From Bryobacteraceae bacterium (lineage in GTDB: Bacteria > Acidobacteriota > Terriglobia > Bryobacterales > Bryobacteraceae), in the NCBI GenBank assembly GCA_030041985.1, contig JASIAM010000127.1:33285-97284 (forward strand): DNA of 64,000 nt. The letters are read 5' to 3'. Of this stretch, positions 42,125 to 50,902 are shown one piece after another. The translations under genes and the position numbers were made by a program. Every line of letters starts with the position of its first letter. Within the stretch, counting starts at the first letter, position 1. The notes under the pieces were generated by a model. That model had not been told where the DNA came from and searched no databases. It saw only the letters and a list, made by a program, of their open reading frames with translations.

Positions 42125-43660
42125 GTGTCCCATAACGGCGCAACCCGCCACGAAACCACCGTGCGCTACAATTCCTGGTTGCGCCCGCCATCCGCTTTGC
42201 CTCCCCCGCGAGTGTTGCTGTTTGCGGTGCTTCTCGGGCCGGCTTTTCCTGCCGCTGCGCAGGATGATGTGACCACCAGGAGTGCGTCCAGCGCATACAA
42301 TGGCGCATACATCACCGGCCCCGCCAACAACCCGCTGAGCTTTCTGAACGGATATGCCTACCGGACCTTCGCATCCATATCGCCCTACCTGGTCCCCGAT
42401 TTTGCGCCGGCGCGCCTCCTTAACGAGCAGCTCCCCGGCTGGATCAGCTTCGGCCTGGAGGAGCGGCTGCGCTGGGAGTCCTACTACAACGGCAGCTTCA
42501 AGCTCCACAACGGCGATTCCTATTTCGTGAACCGGTTCCGGTTCCAGATGAACCTGCGTTTCGGAAGCTGGCTCAGAATCGTGTCACAGGTGCAGGACGC
42601 GCGGCCGATTTTGCAAAAGCCTCCTTATGGTCCGCCGAACGAGGTGCGGTGGGATTTGAAACTCGCGTATGCGCAGTTTGGCGATCCCGAGAAAAGCTGG
42701 ATCAGTGTGCGGGTAGGCCGCCAGTTGATCAACTACAACAACACCATCATTGCGGATTCGGAGTGGCGCAACCAGGGCCGGTCGTACGATGCGGCTGTCA
42801 CCAATCTGCACTACGATCGCTATCGTTTAGGAATCTTCGCAGCATCCGCGGTGGTTCCGGAGATTTCCGGCATCACGCACCATCAGGAAGGCAACAATGT
42901 GTATGGCATGTATGGCGCTATCGAACGCCTGCTGCCCAATTCGCGCTTTGAGCCGTTCGTGCTCTGGCGCGTAGAGCCGGGCGTTCCGATCGAAACGACG
43001 GCCAGGGCAAAGACCGGAAAGCAGGACGAGCAGGCTTACGGGCTCCGCTTCAAAGGCATCGCGGTAGGGTCGCTGGACTATTCTTATGAAGCCATTCTTG
43101 AGCGCGGCTCCGATGGCCCTAATCCGATCCGCGCCTGGGCACAGATGTTCGGCGTCGCATACCGGTTCGACAGCCTCTATTTCAAGCCCCGCATTTTCGC
43201 GCAATACGATTACGCTTCGGGAGACCGCAATCCCACTGACGGGATCCACGGAACGTTCGACACCATGTATCCTACTGCCCACGATCGCTTCGGTGTCACC
43301 GACCAGTTTGGCTGGCAAAACATCGTGGCCGAAAGAGGGGGATTGACCCTGGAACCGCGCCGCCGCTGGACTCTCACCGCGCAGTATCTCGATTTCTGGC
43401 TGGCCAGCGCCACCGACGCGCTTTACAACACCTCGGGCGGCGTGATCGTGCGCGATCCCACAGGAAGATCGGGCACCCACATTGGCGACGAATTCGACGC
43501 CTACACATGGTTTGAACTGAATCGCCATTTGAACCTGGGAGTCGGTGTAGGGCATCTGATGGGCGGCGCGTTCCTTGCCAAAACCACGACAGGGCCGAAC
43601 TACACCTACCCGTACTTCGCCATCAACTTCAAAGACAACGGCAGCCGGAACGGGAACTAA
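42125..43660 (+). CDS. Alginate-export-type outer-membrane porin
   Basis: 511 residues. A signal peptide is seen at about residues 28-46 (LLFAVLLGPAFPAAAQ); the true start may lie at an internal GTG (42161) rather than ATG 42125, since the first 25 residues are not signal-like. The mature part shows the alginate export family pattern: ISFGLEERLRWESYYNG, NSYFVNRFRFQMNLRF-like, KLAYAQFGDPEKSWISVRVGRQ and a C-terminal strand pair. Beta-barrels of this family export anionic polysaccharide or take up carboxylates. It could be the outer-membrane outlet for material made elsewhere in this genome; it is not adjacent to the polysaccharide genes. Confidence 0.75.
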   Translation: MSHNGATRHETTVRYNSWLRPPSALPPPRVLLFAVLLGPAFPAAAQDDVTTRSASSAYNGAYITGPANNPLSFLNGYAYRTFASISPYLVPDFAPARLLNEQLPGWISFGLEERLRWESYYNGSFKLHNGDSYFVNRFRFQMNLRFGSWLRIVSQVQDARPILQKPPYGPPNEVRWDLKLAYAQFGDPEKSWISVRVGRQLINYNNTIIADSEWRNQGRSYDAAVTNLHYDRYRLGIFAASAVVPEISGITHHQEGNNVYGMYGAIERLLPNSRFEPFVLWRVEPGVPIETTARAKTGKQDEQAYGLRFKGIAVGSLDYSYEAILERGSDGPNPIRAWAQMFGVAYRFDSLYFKPRIFAQYDYASGDRNPTDGIHGTFDTMYPTAHDRFGVTDQFGWQNIVAERGGLTLEPRRRWTLTAQYLDFWLASATDALYNTSGGVIVRDPTGRSGTHIGDEFDAYTWFELNRHLNLGVGVGHLMGGAFLAKTTTGPNYTYPYFAINFKDNGSRNGN

Positions 43661-43690
43661 GAAGCGCCACACGCTATAATCCAGTTTCGG

Positions 43691-43723
43691 AACTGAAAAC
43701 TGACAACTGAAAACTGAAAACTT
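43691..43723 (+). repeat. Heptad tandem repeat, AACTGAA unit
   Basis: Four consecutive seven-base units, AACTGAA, AACTGAC, AACTGAA and AACTGAA, then a partial AACTT. The site lies in the 67-base gap between the porin gene and the gene at 43728, close to its start. The complement has the TCAG core shared by the repeats at 53274 and 59843. No ORF or hairpin was seen, because the copies are all direct. Confidence 0.8.
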
Positions 43724-43727
43724 CTTT

Positions 43728-45263
43728 ATGCCCCCCGCCCAGCGGGACCTTCTTAAGTCCCCCGTCAAGCGGGTCGAGGGCCGTAGCGTCCTTGAGATCC
43801 GCGCGGTGATTGAGAGTTTCCTCGCAAATTGCCGCCAACCTGCTCTTCTGGAACCGGGCGAAGACCTGTTTCCGCTCGAGGCCGGCAACTTTACGCTGGA
43901 GTTTCGCGGGTCGCGCCTCACGATCGAGGCATGGGATCGGATGCGCAACCTTTCGCGCCGTGTTATGGCTATCAAACAGGAATCCGTCGCCCGCCTCGAA
44001 CTGGTAGTCGAGCGTTTTGGCCGCCGCGAAGGACAGCTTTTTTTGCTCGACCTCACGCGCCGCGCGGGCATGGAAGCCAGTCGGCGGAGCGCCCGGCTGG
44101 TATTTCGCGAGCGCTTTGGCATGTTCCTGCGCCGCCAGTTTCCGCAGTGGAAACTGGTGGAACTGAGCGCCGAGGCCAATCTGGAGTTCAGTCTCTCGCC
44201 CGCTTTTCCGCGCGCCTTTCTGCGTCACGGCCAGCACGGGTGGGCGGCTATTGCATGCCCGCCGGAGGGCGATGCCGGGGCCGCGCTTTCTTTCGGCCTG
44301 ATCTGGCTCGCATATCTGCGCGCGCGGGAACGGCGCACCGCCGTAGGTGGTCTGGCGGTTTATGTTCCCGGCGGTAGCGAGCAGACGGTTGCCTTGCGGC
44401 TGCTGTGTCTCAACCCCGCTGCCGCGCAATTCGAGCTGTTCTGCTATTCACCCGAAGACTACGTGGGGCGGGTGGATCCGCGCGATCACGGCAACCTTGA
44501 CACGCGCCTGGAGCCTTGCCGCCCGCAAAGTCTCGAGAGCGCCCCCGCCGCGCACTGGCAGCGCATTCTGTCCCTTCCCGGCGTGGACCTGGTCTCGGGC
44601 CACAATGGCCGCACCAGCCTGCGTGTACGTGGACTGGAGTTCGCCGAACTCGCCGGCAGCCACCTGCTGTTCGGCCTCTCCGAACGCCGGCCGGCGGACG
44701 AACAGCGCGTGTCCGAAGTGGAAACTGTAGTGGCGCATCTCGATCACGCTCGCTCCCCCGAAGCTGCAGACCGGGAGCATCCGCTATACCGCCGGAACCC
44801 CGAAGCCTGGCTCGAATCGCAAGTGCGGCGCGAACTCGCGGTGGTTGACCCCACACTGCTCCCCGATTCCGTTTATGGCCAAGTGCCCGCGTTTGCCGGT
44901 GGCGAGCGGGGAATCCTCGATTTGCTGGCGGTTGACCGCTCCGGGCGTCTCACCATCCTGGAGCTGAAAGCCACCGCCGATCTGCATCTGCCACTGCAAG
45001 CGCTCGATTACTGGATTCGCGTGAAATGGCACCTCGATCGCGGCGAGTTCTCCGCCCACGGCTATTTCCCCGGTATCGCACTCCGGCCGGAACCGCCGCG
45101 CCTCTTGCTGGTTTCGCCTTCGCTCGAATTTCATCCCACCACTGAGGCAATTTTGGGTTTTTATGCACCCGCGATCGAAGTGGAGCGCGTGGGGCTCGGA
45201 GTAGAATGGCGGAGGGGCTTGCAAGTCATGTTCCGGCTGGCCGGCGCTGCGCGGCCCCGCTAA
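43728..45263 (+). CDS. Protein with C-terminal PD-(D/E)XK nuclease-like domain
   Basis: 511 residues. The C-terminal 120 residues show the order GILDLLAVDRSGRLTILELKATADLHLPLQALDYW: an acidic residue on the first strand, ExK on the second and Q in the next helix, i.e. the PD-(D/E)XK nuclease core, at about residues 395-430. The N-terminal 390 residues are unrecognised but contain charged helices and a long beta-rich middle. Such C-terminal domains occur in NucS-like and unknown restriction-like proteins. No methyltransferase or defence gene lies nearby. The next gene starts four bases after its stop, so they are likely co-transcribed. Confidence 0.65.
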   Translation: MPPAQRDLLKSPVKRVEGRSVLEIRAVIESFLANCRQPALLEPGEDLFPLEAGNFTLEFRGSRLTIEAWDRMRNLSRRVMAIKQESVARLELVVERFGRREGQLFLLDLTRRAGMEASRRSARLVFRERFGMFLRRQFPQWKLVELSAEANLEFSLSPAFPRAFLRHGQHGWAAIACPPEGDAGAALSFGLIWLAYLRARERRTAVGGLAVYVPGGSEQTVALRLLCLNPAAAQFELFCYSPEDYVGRVDPRDHGNLDTRLEPCRPQSLESAPAAHWQRILSLPGVDLVSGHNGRTSLRVRGLEFAELAGSHLLFGLSERRPADEQRVSEVETVVAHLDHARSPEAADREHPLYRRNPEAWLESQVRRELAVVDPTLLPDSVYGQVPAFAGGERGILDLLAVDRSGRLTILELKATADLHLPLQALDYWIRVKWHLDRGEFSAHGYFPGIALRPEPPRLLLVSPSLEFHPTTEAILGFYAPAIEVERVGLGVEWRRGLQVMFRLAGAARPR

Positions 45264-45267
45264 TCTT

Positions 45268-46032
45268 ATGCTGAAAACCGCCAGGCAGGTGCGAGCCGCC
45301 CTTTCGCTGCTCAACCCCGAAGAAGTTCGCGGCCGCGCTACGCGACCCATCGCTGTGGGACTGGTCGCCACTAGTGATTCCGGATACCGCGAGCTCGAAA
45401 ACTTTCTCATTCCGGAGGCGGTGGCGCCCCACACCCGGGCGTCATCCCTGGCAACCGTGCATCGCGCCGGCGACCGCGACGCGGCCCCCCAAGTCGACCT
45501 CGTATTGTATGAGGCCGGTTTGCCCTGTCCGGCGGGAGCTTTTCCGCATCGGCCCGATGACCCGGCGGCTACCGTTGCCGAAATCCTCGGGGTTCATGAG
45601 GAATTGTCCCTAGCCCTGGCGCGCCGTTTTCCCGTGTTTCGCAAAACAGTGGTAGAGCGCATTGTGCAGACCGTTTCGCGCGAAAATGGACTGTTCGCTG
45701 TTGCCACCGCCCTGCCCAACGTGGTCCCCAGCCTGTTCGAGCTGCCGTGGGCATTCAGTGAGTTTGCCTCCGATACGGCCTTCCTCACGGTCAACCAGAT
45801 CCGCATGGCCTTCCTCATTGCCGCGGCTTCCGGCAACGAGGTAGGCTTCTCCAAACAAAAACTGCAGATTGCGTCAATCGTGGCGAGCGCCTTCGGGTGG
45901 CGAGCCATCGCCCGCGAACTGGCCGGCAAAATCCCTTTGGGGGCCGGCCTGATTCCCAAAGGCGCCATCGCCTACACCGGAACCTTCGTAGTGGGCCAAG
46001 GCTTGGCGCGCTACCACAATGGAATGAAATGA
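45268..46032 (+). CDS. DUF697-like protein of unknown function
   Basis: 254 residues. The C-terminal 90 residues have the YcjF/DUF697-like pattern: a hydrophobic segment VNQIRMAFLIAAASGNEVGF, then IASIVASAFGWRAIARELAGKIP and GAGLIPKGAIAYTGTFVVGQGLARYH, a glycine-rich membrane-associated region. The N-terminal part (TRPIAVGLVATSDSGYRELENFL and VDLVLYEAGLP) resembles a degenerate regulatory or GTPase-like fold without a P-loop. It starts four bases after the nuclease-like gene, on the same strand. Probable membrane association; function unknown. Confidence 0.5.
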   Translation: MLKTARQVRAALSLLNPEEVRGRATRPIAVGLVATSDSGYRELENFLIPEAVAPHTRASSLATVHRAGDRDAAPQVDLVLYEAGLPCPAGAFPHRPDDPAATVAEILGVHEELSLALARRFPVFRKTVVERIVQTVSRENGLFAVATALPNVVPSLFELPWAFSEFASDTAFLTVNQIRMAFLIAAASGNEVGFSKQKLQIASIVASAFGWRAIARELAGKIPLGAGLIPKGAIAYTGTFVVGQGLARYHNGMK

Positions 46033-46051
46033 CGGAGCAGGGCTTTTTGCC

Positions 46052-46636
46052 CTATCGCGCCGCCGGTAGAGGAATGACCGTTACCTTGTTGGCCTCGATC
46101 GTTACCTTCTGATTAATATCACCGAATTTTGGTGACACAACGTGCAAATCGTACGTGCCGGGGTTCAGCAGAAGGCCACCACCGGCATTGTTCAGTTCAT
46201 CCACGTAGCCGTAGAATCGGTTGTTGAGGTACACCGCGCCCACATCGCCCGCCGCTACCGAAATAAAAGACTCGGCTTCGCCCCCGCCCAGCCGCAGGCG
46301 GCCGAAAGGTGGTTTGGCCGGCTCGAGCATTTTCATCGTGTATTTCACCTTGGTCGTCTTTTTTGCCTGAACGTTCACTTTCACCGTGTAGTCGTCGTAT
46401 CGCGGATCTTTGAACGTAACCTCCACTTCACCCGCCGGCGCCTGATACTTTTCCGAAAGAGTAAACCGGTGAGCCGGTCCGGCATATTGCCCGTTGATGA
46501 ATACGCCCGCATCGGAAGGCGCTCCATAGGCCTTTACGTAGCCCATGTCCTGCGCTTCCGCCGCGCCCATCAATAGCAACGAGGCAAACGCGTAACCTCC
46601 TAACCGTATTGCCGTAAAGCGTAATCCGTGAAGCAA
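46052..46636 (-). CDS. Exported PEGA-domain-like protein
   Basis: 194 residues from a TTG at 46636 with a strong ribosome site AGAGGAGG seven bases upstream. The signal peptide is at residues 8-29 (AIRLGGYAFASLLLMGAAEA). The mature part looks like two PEGA-type beta-units: GYVKAYGAPSDAGVFINGQYAG and, near residue 125, VAAGDVGAVYLNNRFYGYVDEL, each followed by a strand that ends in V or Y. PEGA domains bind surface components and are typical of exported proteins. Convergent with the DUF697-like gene, with 19 bases between the stops. Confidence 0.6.
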   Translation of the reverse strand: MLHGLRFTAIRLGGYAFASLLLMGAAEAQDMGYVKAYGAPSDAGVFINGQYAGPAHRFTLSEKYQAPAGEVEVTFKDPRYDDYTVKVNVQAKKTTKVKYTMKMLEPAKPPFGRLRLGGGEAESFISVAAGDVGAVYLNNRFYGYVDELNNAGGGLLLNPGTYDLHVVSPKFGDINQKVTIEANKVTVIPLPAAR

Positions 46637-46711
46637 TTCAATCCTCCTCTGTTATATCGTATACCAATAGGGCCGGGGAGCGGCCAGGGCGTACACTTAC
46701 TGAATGGGCGA

Positions 46712-48208
46712 TCAAGATTCGCCTGCTGCCAACTCTCCCGCTGGTAAAAGAATATTGAATTCGCTGCCGTGTCCCGGGCTGCTGGTCACCGAAATGGCTC
46801 CCCGCTGGCTGCGGACAATACCTGCTACCGCGGCTAATCCCAGGCCGCGGCCCATAAACTTAGTGCTGAAAAAAGGATCGTAAATTCGGGACCGCGTAGC
46901 CTCGTCCATACCGCACCCCGTGTCCGAAACCGAGATGCGCACATAGCGGCCCGGTTCCAGGCCTTCCCAGTCGCGTGTGTGCTGAACGTCCGCACGGCTG
47001 ATCTGGCAGGCTTCGCAGCGCACCGTGATGACGCCTCTGGAGTCACCGATCGCCTCCGCCGCATTCCAAATCAGGTTCGTGAAAATCTGTTGCATGTGTC
47101 CCCGGTCCGCGGCGATCACGCAACCCGGCTCGCAAGCCAGCTCCAGCGAGATCTTCTTGGAAAGCGAAGGCTGCAAGAAATCGGCAAGCTCGCGGAATAG
47201 GGATGCGGGATCGAGGGTTTCCACTTGAAAAGCGCCCTTGCCGCAGTAAGCCAGCAACTGCCGGGTCAGGTACGCGGCTTGCTGGCCCGCTTCGAGCACT
47301 CGTTCCATCATCTGGCGCGCGGGGTGATCCGGTGGAAGCATGCCACGGCTCAGACCCGCATTGCCGATCACCCCGACCAGCAGATTATTAAACTGGTGCG
47401 CGATGCCCGCCGCCAGCAAGCTCACGCTTTCCAGTTTCTGCGTCTCGAGGACCTGTTTTTCCAGCTTCTTTCGCTGGGTCAAGTCCAGTACAAAACACAG
47501 GTCCCGGTATGGTTTCTTCTGCAAGAGCGTAGCCCCGAGCAGCACAGGGATGCGGCTTCCGTCCTTGCGCAGGTACTCTTTCTCGAAGGGTCCCGCGAAC
47601 GTTTTGGTCTTGATATCGTGAACGGCCTCGCCGGACAGAGCACGGTAATCAGGCGCAGTCATTTCCACCCAATTGAGACGCCCGGCCTCCAGATCCTCGC
47701 GTTTGTAGCCCACCATTTCGAGGAACAGATCGTTGGCTTCCAGAATGGTCTCTTCATCGCCGGTTATGATGCCGATAATGCGGGAATCGTAGAGCCGCCG
47801 AAATCGCTGTTCGGATTCGCGCCGGGCCCGCTCCGTCTTTTTGCGCGCGGCCACCTGCGCCGTGATATCCGAAAGAACCACGACCACTGCGATCACGGGA
47901 CTCGATGCAGGGTCGAGAGGCGCTCCCGAGGAGCGCATCAGCAGGAGCTTACCGTTGGGGCGGCAGAGTTTCAAAATCGAGAGATCGCGCCGGCCGGCGA
48001 AACAGTTTGCCAGCCGCTCCTTGGCTTCGGGCCGATTTTCCGCTGTGATGAATTCGAAAGCCGACCTCCCGCTTAATTCCGCCGTCGTCATCCCCAGAAA
48101 AAAGGCCAGCCGCTGGTTGGCGAAAAGGATTTGGCCCTCGCGGTCGAGCAAACACACTCCCTCGCTGACACTCTCAATCAGCCGGCGATGCAGGTCGGCA
48201 AACAGCAT
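46712..48208 (-). CDS. Soluble PAS-domain sensor histidine kinase
   Basis: 498 residues from ATG 48208, preceded by AGGAGG; an upstream extension to 48307 has no ribosome site. Two PAS domains lie at about residues 10-115 and 135-250 (FITAENRPEAKERL, GIITGDEETILEANDLFLEM). The HisKA box is GIAHQFNNLLVGVIGN with the phospho-accepting histidine, then an ATPase domain with NAAEAIGD, DTGCGMDEATRSRIYDPFFST and GRGLGLAAVAGIV. There is no membrane helix, so it senses a cytosolic signal. No response regulator gene is in the window. It lies 61 bases downstream of the cobS gene on the same strand. Confidence 0.85.
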   Translation of the reverse strand: MLFADLHRRLIESVSEGVCLLDREGQILFANQRLAFFLGMTTAELSGRSAFEFITAENRPEAKERLANCFAGRRDLSILKLCRPNGKLLLMRSSGAPLDPASSPVIAVVVVLSDITAQVAARKKTERARRESEQRFRRLYDSRIIGIITGDEETILEANDLFLEMVGYKREDLEAGRLNWVEMTAPDYRALSGEAVHDIKTKTFAGPFEKEYLRKDGSRIPVLLGATLLQKKPYRDLCFVLDLTQRKKLEKQVLETQKLESVSLLAAGIAHQFNNLLVGVIGNAGLSRGMLPPDHPARQMMERVLEAGQQAAYLTRQLLAYCGKGAFQVETLDPASLFRELADFLQPSLSKKISLELACEPGCVIAADRGHMQQIFTNLIWNAAEAIGDSRGVITVRCEACQISRADVQHTRDWEGLEPGRYVRISVSDTGCGMDEATRSRIYDPFFSTKFMGRGLGLAAVAGIVRSQRGAISVTSSPGHGSEFNILLPAGELAAGES

Positions 48209-48269
48209 GCCCCTCCTGGGCTCTATCGTACACTGCCCGATCGTGTTCGCGATCCTACAGTCCCGTTCA

Positions 48270-48998
48270 TCAAAAGAGCGCAACCAGCAGCACCACGCAT
48301 TCCGCAATCTCTATGGCTGCGCCTAGCGTATCGCCCGTGATGCCGCCGATCTTGCGCTGGCAGTACGCACCGAACAAGGTCATCGCTACGGCTAACGCTG
48401 CCCAGCATGCGAAACTATGCGCTACGCCGATCAGCGCCCCGATGGGCGCCGCAATCGCGGCAGCAGCCAGCGTCGCCCAGATCAGTTCCCTAGTGCCCAC
48501 GAAGGAGGCCACCGCTTTGCCCGGACGCGCATACTCGAGGAAGCTGGCCAGAGGCGCTACCGTCCACCGCCCCAACGCCGGCGCCAGCACCAGATAGGGA
48601 AGGGCCGCATGCTTGGCGATGAGCGCAGACAACGCGGTGACTTTCCATGCGACCAGCAGCACCAGCGCCGTAGCGCCATAACTGCCGATACTTGGGTCCC
48701 GCATGATGCGCAGAATGCCGTCCCGCGTTTTGCCGCCCCCGAAGCCATCCGCTGTATCCGCCAGGCCATCCATGTGCAGAGCGCCGGTAAGCAGCGCCTC
48801 GGTGATCACTACCAGCACCGCAACCGCTGCCGGGGGCAGGCGAAGCATGCCCAGCCAAGCCACGCCCGCATAGATACAACCGATGAGCGCACCCACCAGC
48901 GGAAACCAGTACGCCGCTTTTCCCGCCGTTTCCGCGTCCGCGGCTGCGCGAACCGGAATGCGCGTCAGCAGCCCGATAGCGCACACCAGCTTCTTCAT
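48270..48998 (-). CDS. cobS: Adenosylcobinamide-GDP ribazoletransferase (cobalamin synthase)
   Basis: 242 residues from ATG 48998, whose first codon overlaps the cobT stop as ATGA; longer in-frame starts would enter cobT. It begins MKKLVCAIGLLTRIPV, has GALHMDGLADTADGFGGGKTRDGIL (metal-binding acidic loop of the family) at about residues 70-95, and about six membrane helices. It joins alpha-ribazole to adenosylcobinamide-GDP to make cobalamin (or its phosphate form) in the inner membrane. Third gene of a cobalamin salvage unit with cobT and the BtuF-like gene. Confidence 0.85.
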   Translation of the reverse strand: MKKLVCAIGLLTRIPVRAAADAETAGKAAYWFPLVGALIGCIYAGVAWLGMLRLPPAAVAVLVVITEALLTGALHMDGLADTADGFGGGKTRDGILRIMRDPSIGSYGATALVLLVAWKVTALSALIAKHAALPYLVLAPALGRWTVAPLASFLEYARPGKAVASFVGTRELIWATLAAAAIAAPIGALIGVAHSFACWAALAVAMTLFGAYCQRKIGGITGDTLGAAIEIAECVVLLVALF

Positions 48999-50023
48999 TT
49001 CTGTCCGGATACGCCGGCGGAGGCGAACGTGGCCATTCCCGTAAACGCTTCTGCGGCGGCTTGGATGATCTTCATTGCCAAAGCCGCGCCGGTTCCTTCC
49101 CCCAGCCGCATTTGGAGATCCAGCAATGGCTCGAGACCGATCCACTCGAGCAGCCGGCGGTGGCCCGGCTCCGGCGAAAGGTGCCCAGCGAACAGATAAT
49201 CCTTCACGCGCGGCTCAATCCCCACAGCCAAGGCAGCGGCCGCCGTTGCAATAAAACCATCCGTTACCACCGGACTCCGCGAAGACGCCGCGCCCAAACA
49301 GAACCCGCACATAGCGGCAATCTCCAGCCCGCCCACACGCGCCAGAATTTCCAATGGACTCGCGAGCGCCCCGCCATGCAATGCGAGCGCGCGCTCCACT
49401 GCTGAGATTTTCCGCGACAGGCAGGCCTCGTCCGCGCCCGTGCCGCGGCCCACGGCCTCGCTCGGCGCGCAGCCGGTGAGCGCGGCTGTAATGGCAGCGG
49501 CGGCAGTTGTGTTGCCGATCCCCATCTCGCCAAAACCCAGCAAATCGCAGCCTTCCCCCACCGCTTGTTGCGCCATCCCGGTTCCAACAGCCATCGCGGC
49601 TTCCGCTTCGGCGCGCGACATGGCGGCCTCCGAGCAGAAGTTTCGTGTGCCGCAGGCAATGCGCCGGGAAATCAGCCCGTCCGCTTCGCCTATCTCGCCG
49701 GCAAGCGGGGATGCCACTCCCACATCCACCACTTGCAGCTCGATGCCACACGCCCGAGCCAGGCAATTAATGGCTGCGCCGCCGCGCAAGAAATTCAACA
49801 CCATTTGCGCGGTGACCTCCTGCGGATAGGGGCTCACCCCTTCGGCACATACTCCATGATCGCCAGCGAACAGCACAATCCGCGGCCACGCCAACCGGAA
49901 GGAAAGGCTCTCAAAAATCGCCGCGCAGCGATTGGCGATCTCCTCCAGGCGCCCGAGGCTTCGAGGAGGCTTGGTCAACTCCAATTGCCGCGCTTCCGCC
50001 AGCCGCACCCAGTCAGGATTCAT
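48995..50023 (-). CDS. cobT: Nicotinate-nucleotide-dimethylbenzimidazole phosphoribosyltransferase
   Basis: 342 residues. The N-terminus has the expected TKPPRSLGRLEEIANR, then VLFAGDHGVCAEGVSPYPQEVTAQMVLNFL with the active-site acid, GFGEMGIGNTTAAAAI, and GHLSPEPGHRRLLEWIGLEPLLDLQMRLGEGTGAALA. It makes alpha-ribazole phosphate, the lower ligand of B12, from dimethylbenzimidazole and nicotinate mononucleotide. It overlaps the BtuF-like gene by 11 bases upstream and cobS by four bases downstream. Confidence 0.9.
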   Translation of the reverse strand: MNPDWVRLAEARQLELTKPPRSLGRLEEIANRCAAIFESLSFRLAWPRIVLFAGDHGVCAEGVSPYPQEVTAQMVLNFLRGGAAINCLARACGIELQVVDVGVASPLAGEIGEADGLISRRIACGTRNFCSEAAMSRAEAEAAMAVGTGMAQQAVGEGCDLLGFGEMGIGNTTAAAAITAALTGCAPSEAVGRGTGADEACLSRKISAVERALALHGGALASPLEILARVGGLEIAAMCGFCLGAASSRSPVVTDGFIATAAAALAVGIEPRVKDYLFAGHLSPEPGHRRLLEWIGLEPLLDLQMRLGEGTGAALAMKIIQAAAEAFTGMATFASAGVSGQK

Positions 50024-50861
50024 AGCTCATCTGCAGTTCCGGATCGGCCTTCTCCTTGGGACGCAACGTGGCCTCCACCTCGCAGTCCACCACGTGCGCC
50101 AGAATGGCATGCAACTGGCGGATCCCTTCCGTAAGCGCCGCCGGCCCGGGTTGCAGGATGTATGTGGATTTGACTTCGTATACGTGCCGGATCTCCGCCC
50201 ACCCTTCGCGCGACCGGATCGCCTCTTTGTTCACCTTCCTGCCGCACCAGGAAGCGATCACCACTTCCGGGCCGCGCGCGCGAACAGCTTGCGGTTCGAG
50301 AATGCGGTGTTTGGCGCCCTGGCAGGTGCGCAGCTCGGGAAATAGCGGCGTGCCACCGGCGATTTCCAGCAGCTCGTCCACCCAGCGAATGCCGCTGATC
50401 AACGGATCGTTCCACTCCTCGAAGAACACTCGCGGCCGGCGCGGGAAACGGCTTGCAGAGGCTTGAATCGCTTCCAGTCCCCCGCGCAGTTCGCTGATCA
50501 AGGACAAGCCCCGCTCTTCCGCGCCCACAATTCGGGCCACCGCGAGAATGGTATCCAGGATCTCTTCGACTGAACGTTGGTTGAACACCAGCACAGTGAG
50601 GCCGCGCGCAATCAGCTCGCGCGCAATTTCGGCCTGCAGATCCGAAAACCCGATCACCAGGTCGGGCCGCAGCGCCAGAATCTGGCCGAATTTCGCCGAC
50701 GTGAATGCCGAGACCTTCGGTTTCTGCTGCCGCGCTTCGGGGGGCCGCGCGGTAAAACCCGAAATACCCGCGATCCGCTCCTGCTCCCCTAACAGGTACA
50801 AGGTTTCCGTGGTCTCCTCAGTCAGGCAAACGATCCTGCGCGGAAATTGAGCGGCGGCCAT
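50013..50861 (-). CDS. BtuF-like periplasmic-binding-fold protein without signal peptide
   Basis: 282 residues. The sequence PRRIVCLTEETTETLYLLGEQERIAGISGF, then LALRPDLVIGFSDLQAEIARELIARGLTVLVFNQRSVEEI is the PF01497 (BtuF/FepB) pattern, and the C-terminal half keeps EEWNDPLISGIRWVDELLEIAGG. A cleavable signal is missing: the chain starts MAAAQFPRRIVCL. Either the annotated start is wrong (a longer start is not visible) or it is cytosolic. Its place in front of cobT and cobS suggests corrinoid binding. No btuC or btuD gene is adjacent. Confidence 0.65.
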   Translation of the reverse strand: MAAAQFPRRIVCLTEETTETLYLLGEQERIAGISGFTARPPEARQQKPKVSAFTSAKFGQILALRPDLVIGFSDLQAEIARELIARGLTVLVFNQRSVEEILDTILAVARIVGAEERGLSLISELRGGLEAIQASASRFPRRPRVFFEEWNDPLISGIRWVDELLEIAGGTPLFPELRTCQGAKHRILEPQAVRARGPEVVIASWCGRKVNKEAIRSREGWAEIRHVYEVKSTYILQPGPAALTEGIRQLHAILAHVVDCEVEATLRPKEKADPELQMSYES

Positions 50862-50902
50862 ATGTCCAAGGATCGCGCGTGATGTGCCATCCGTACAACG
50901 GA

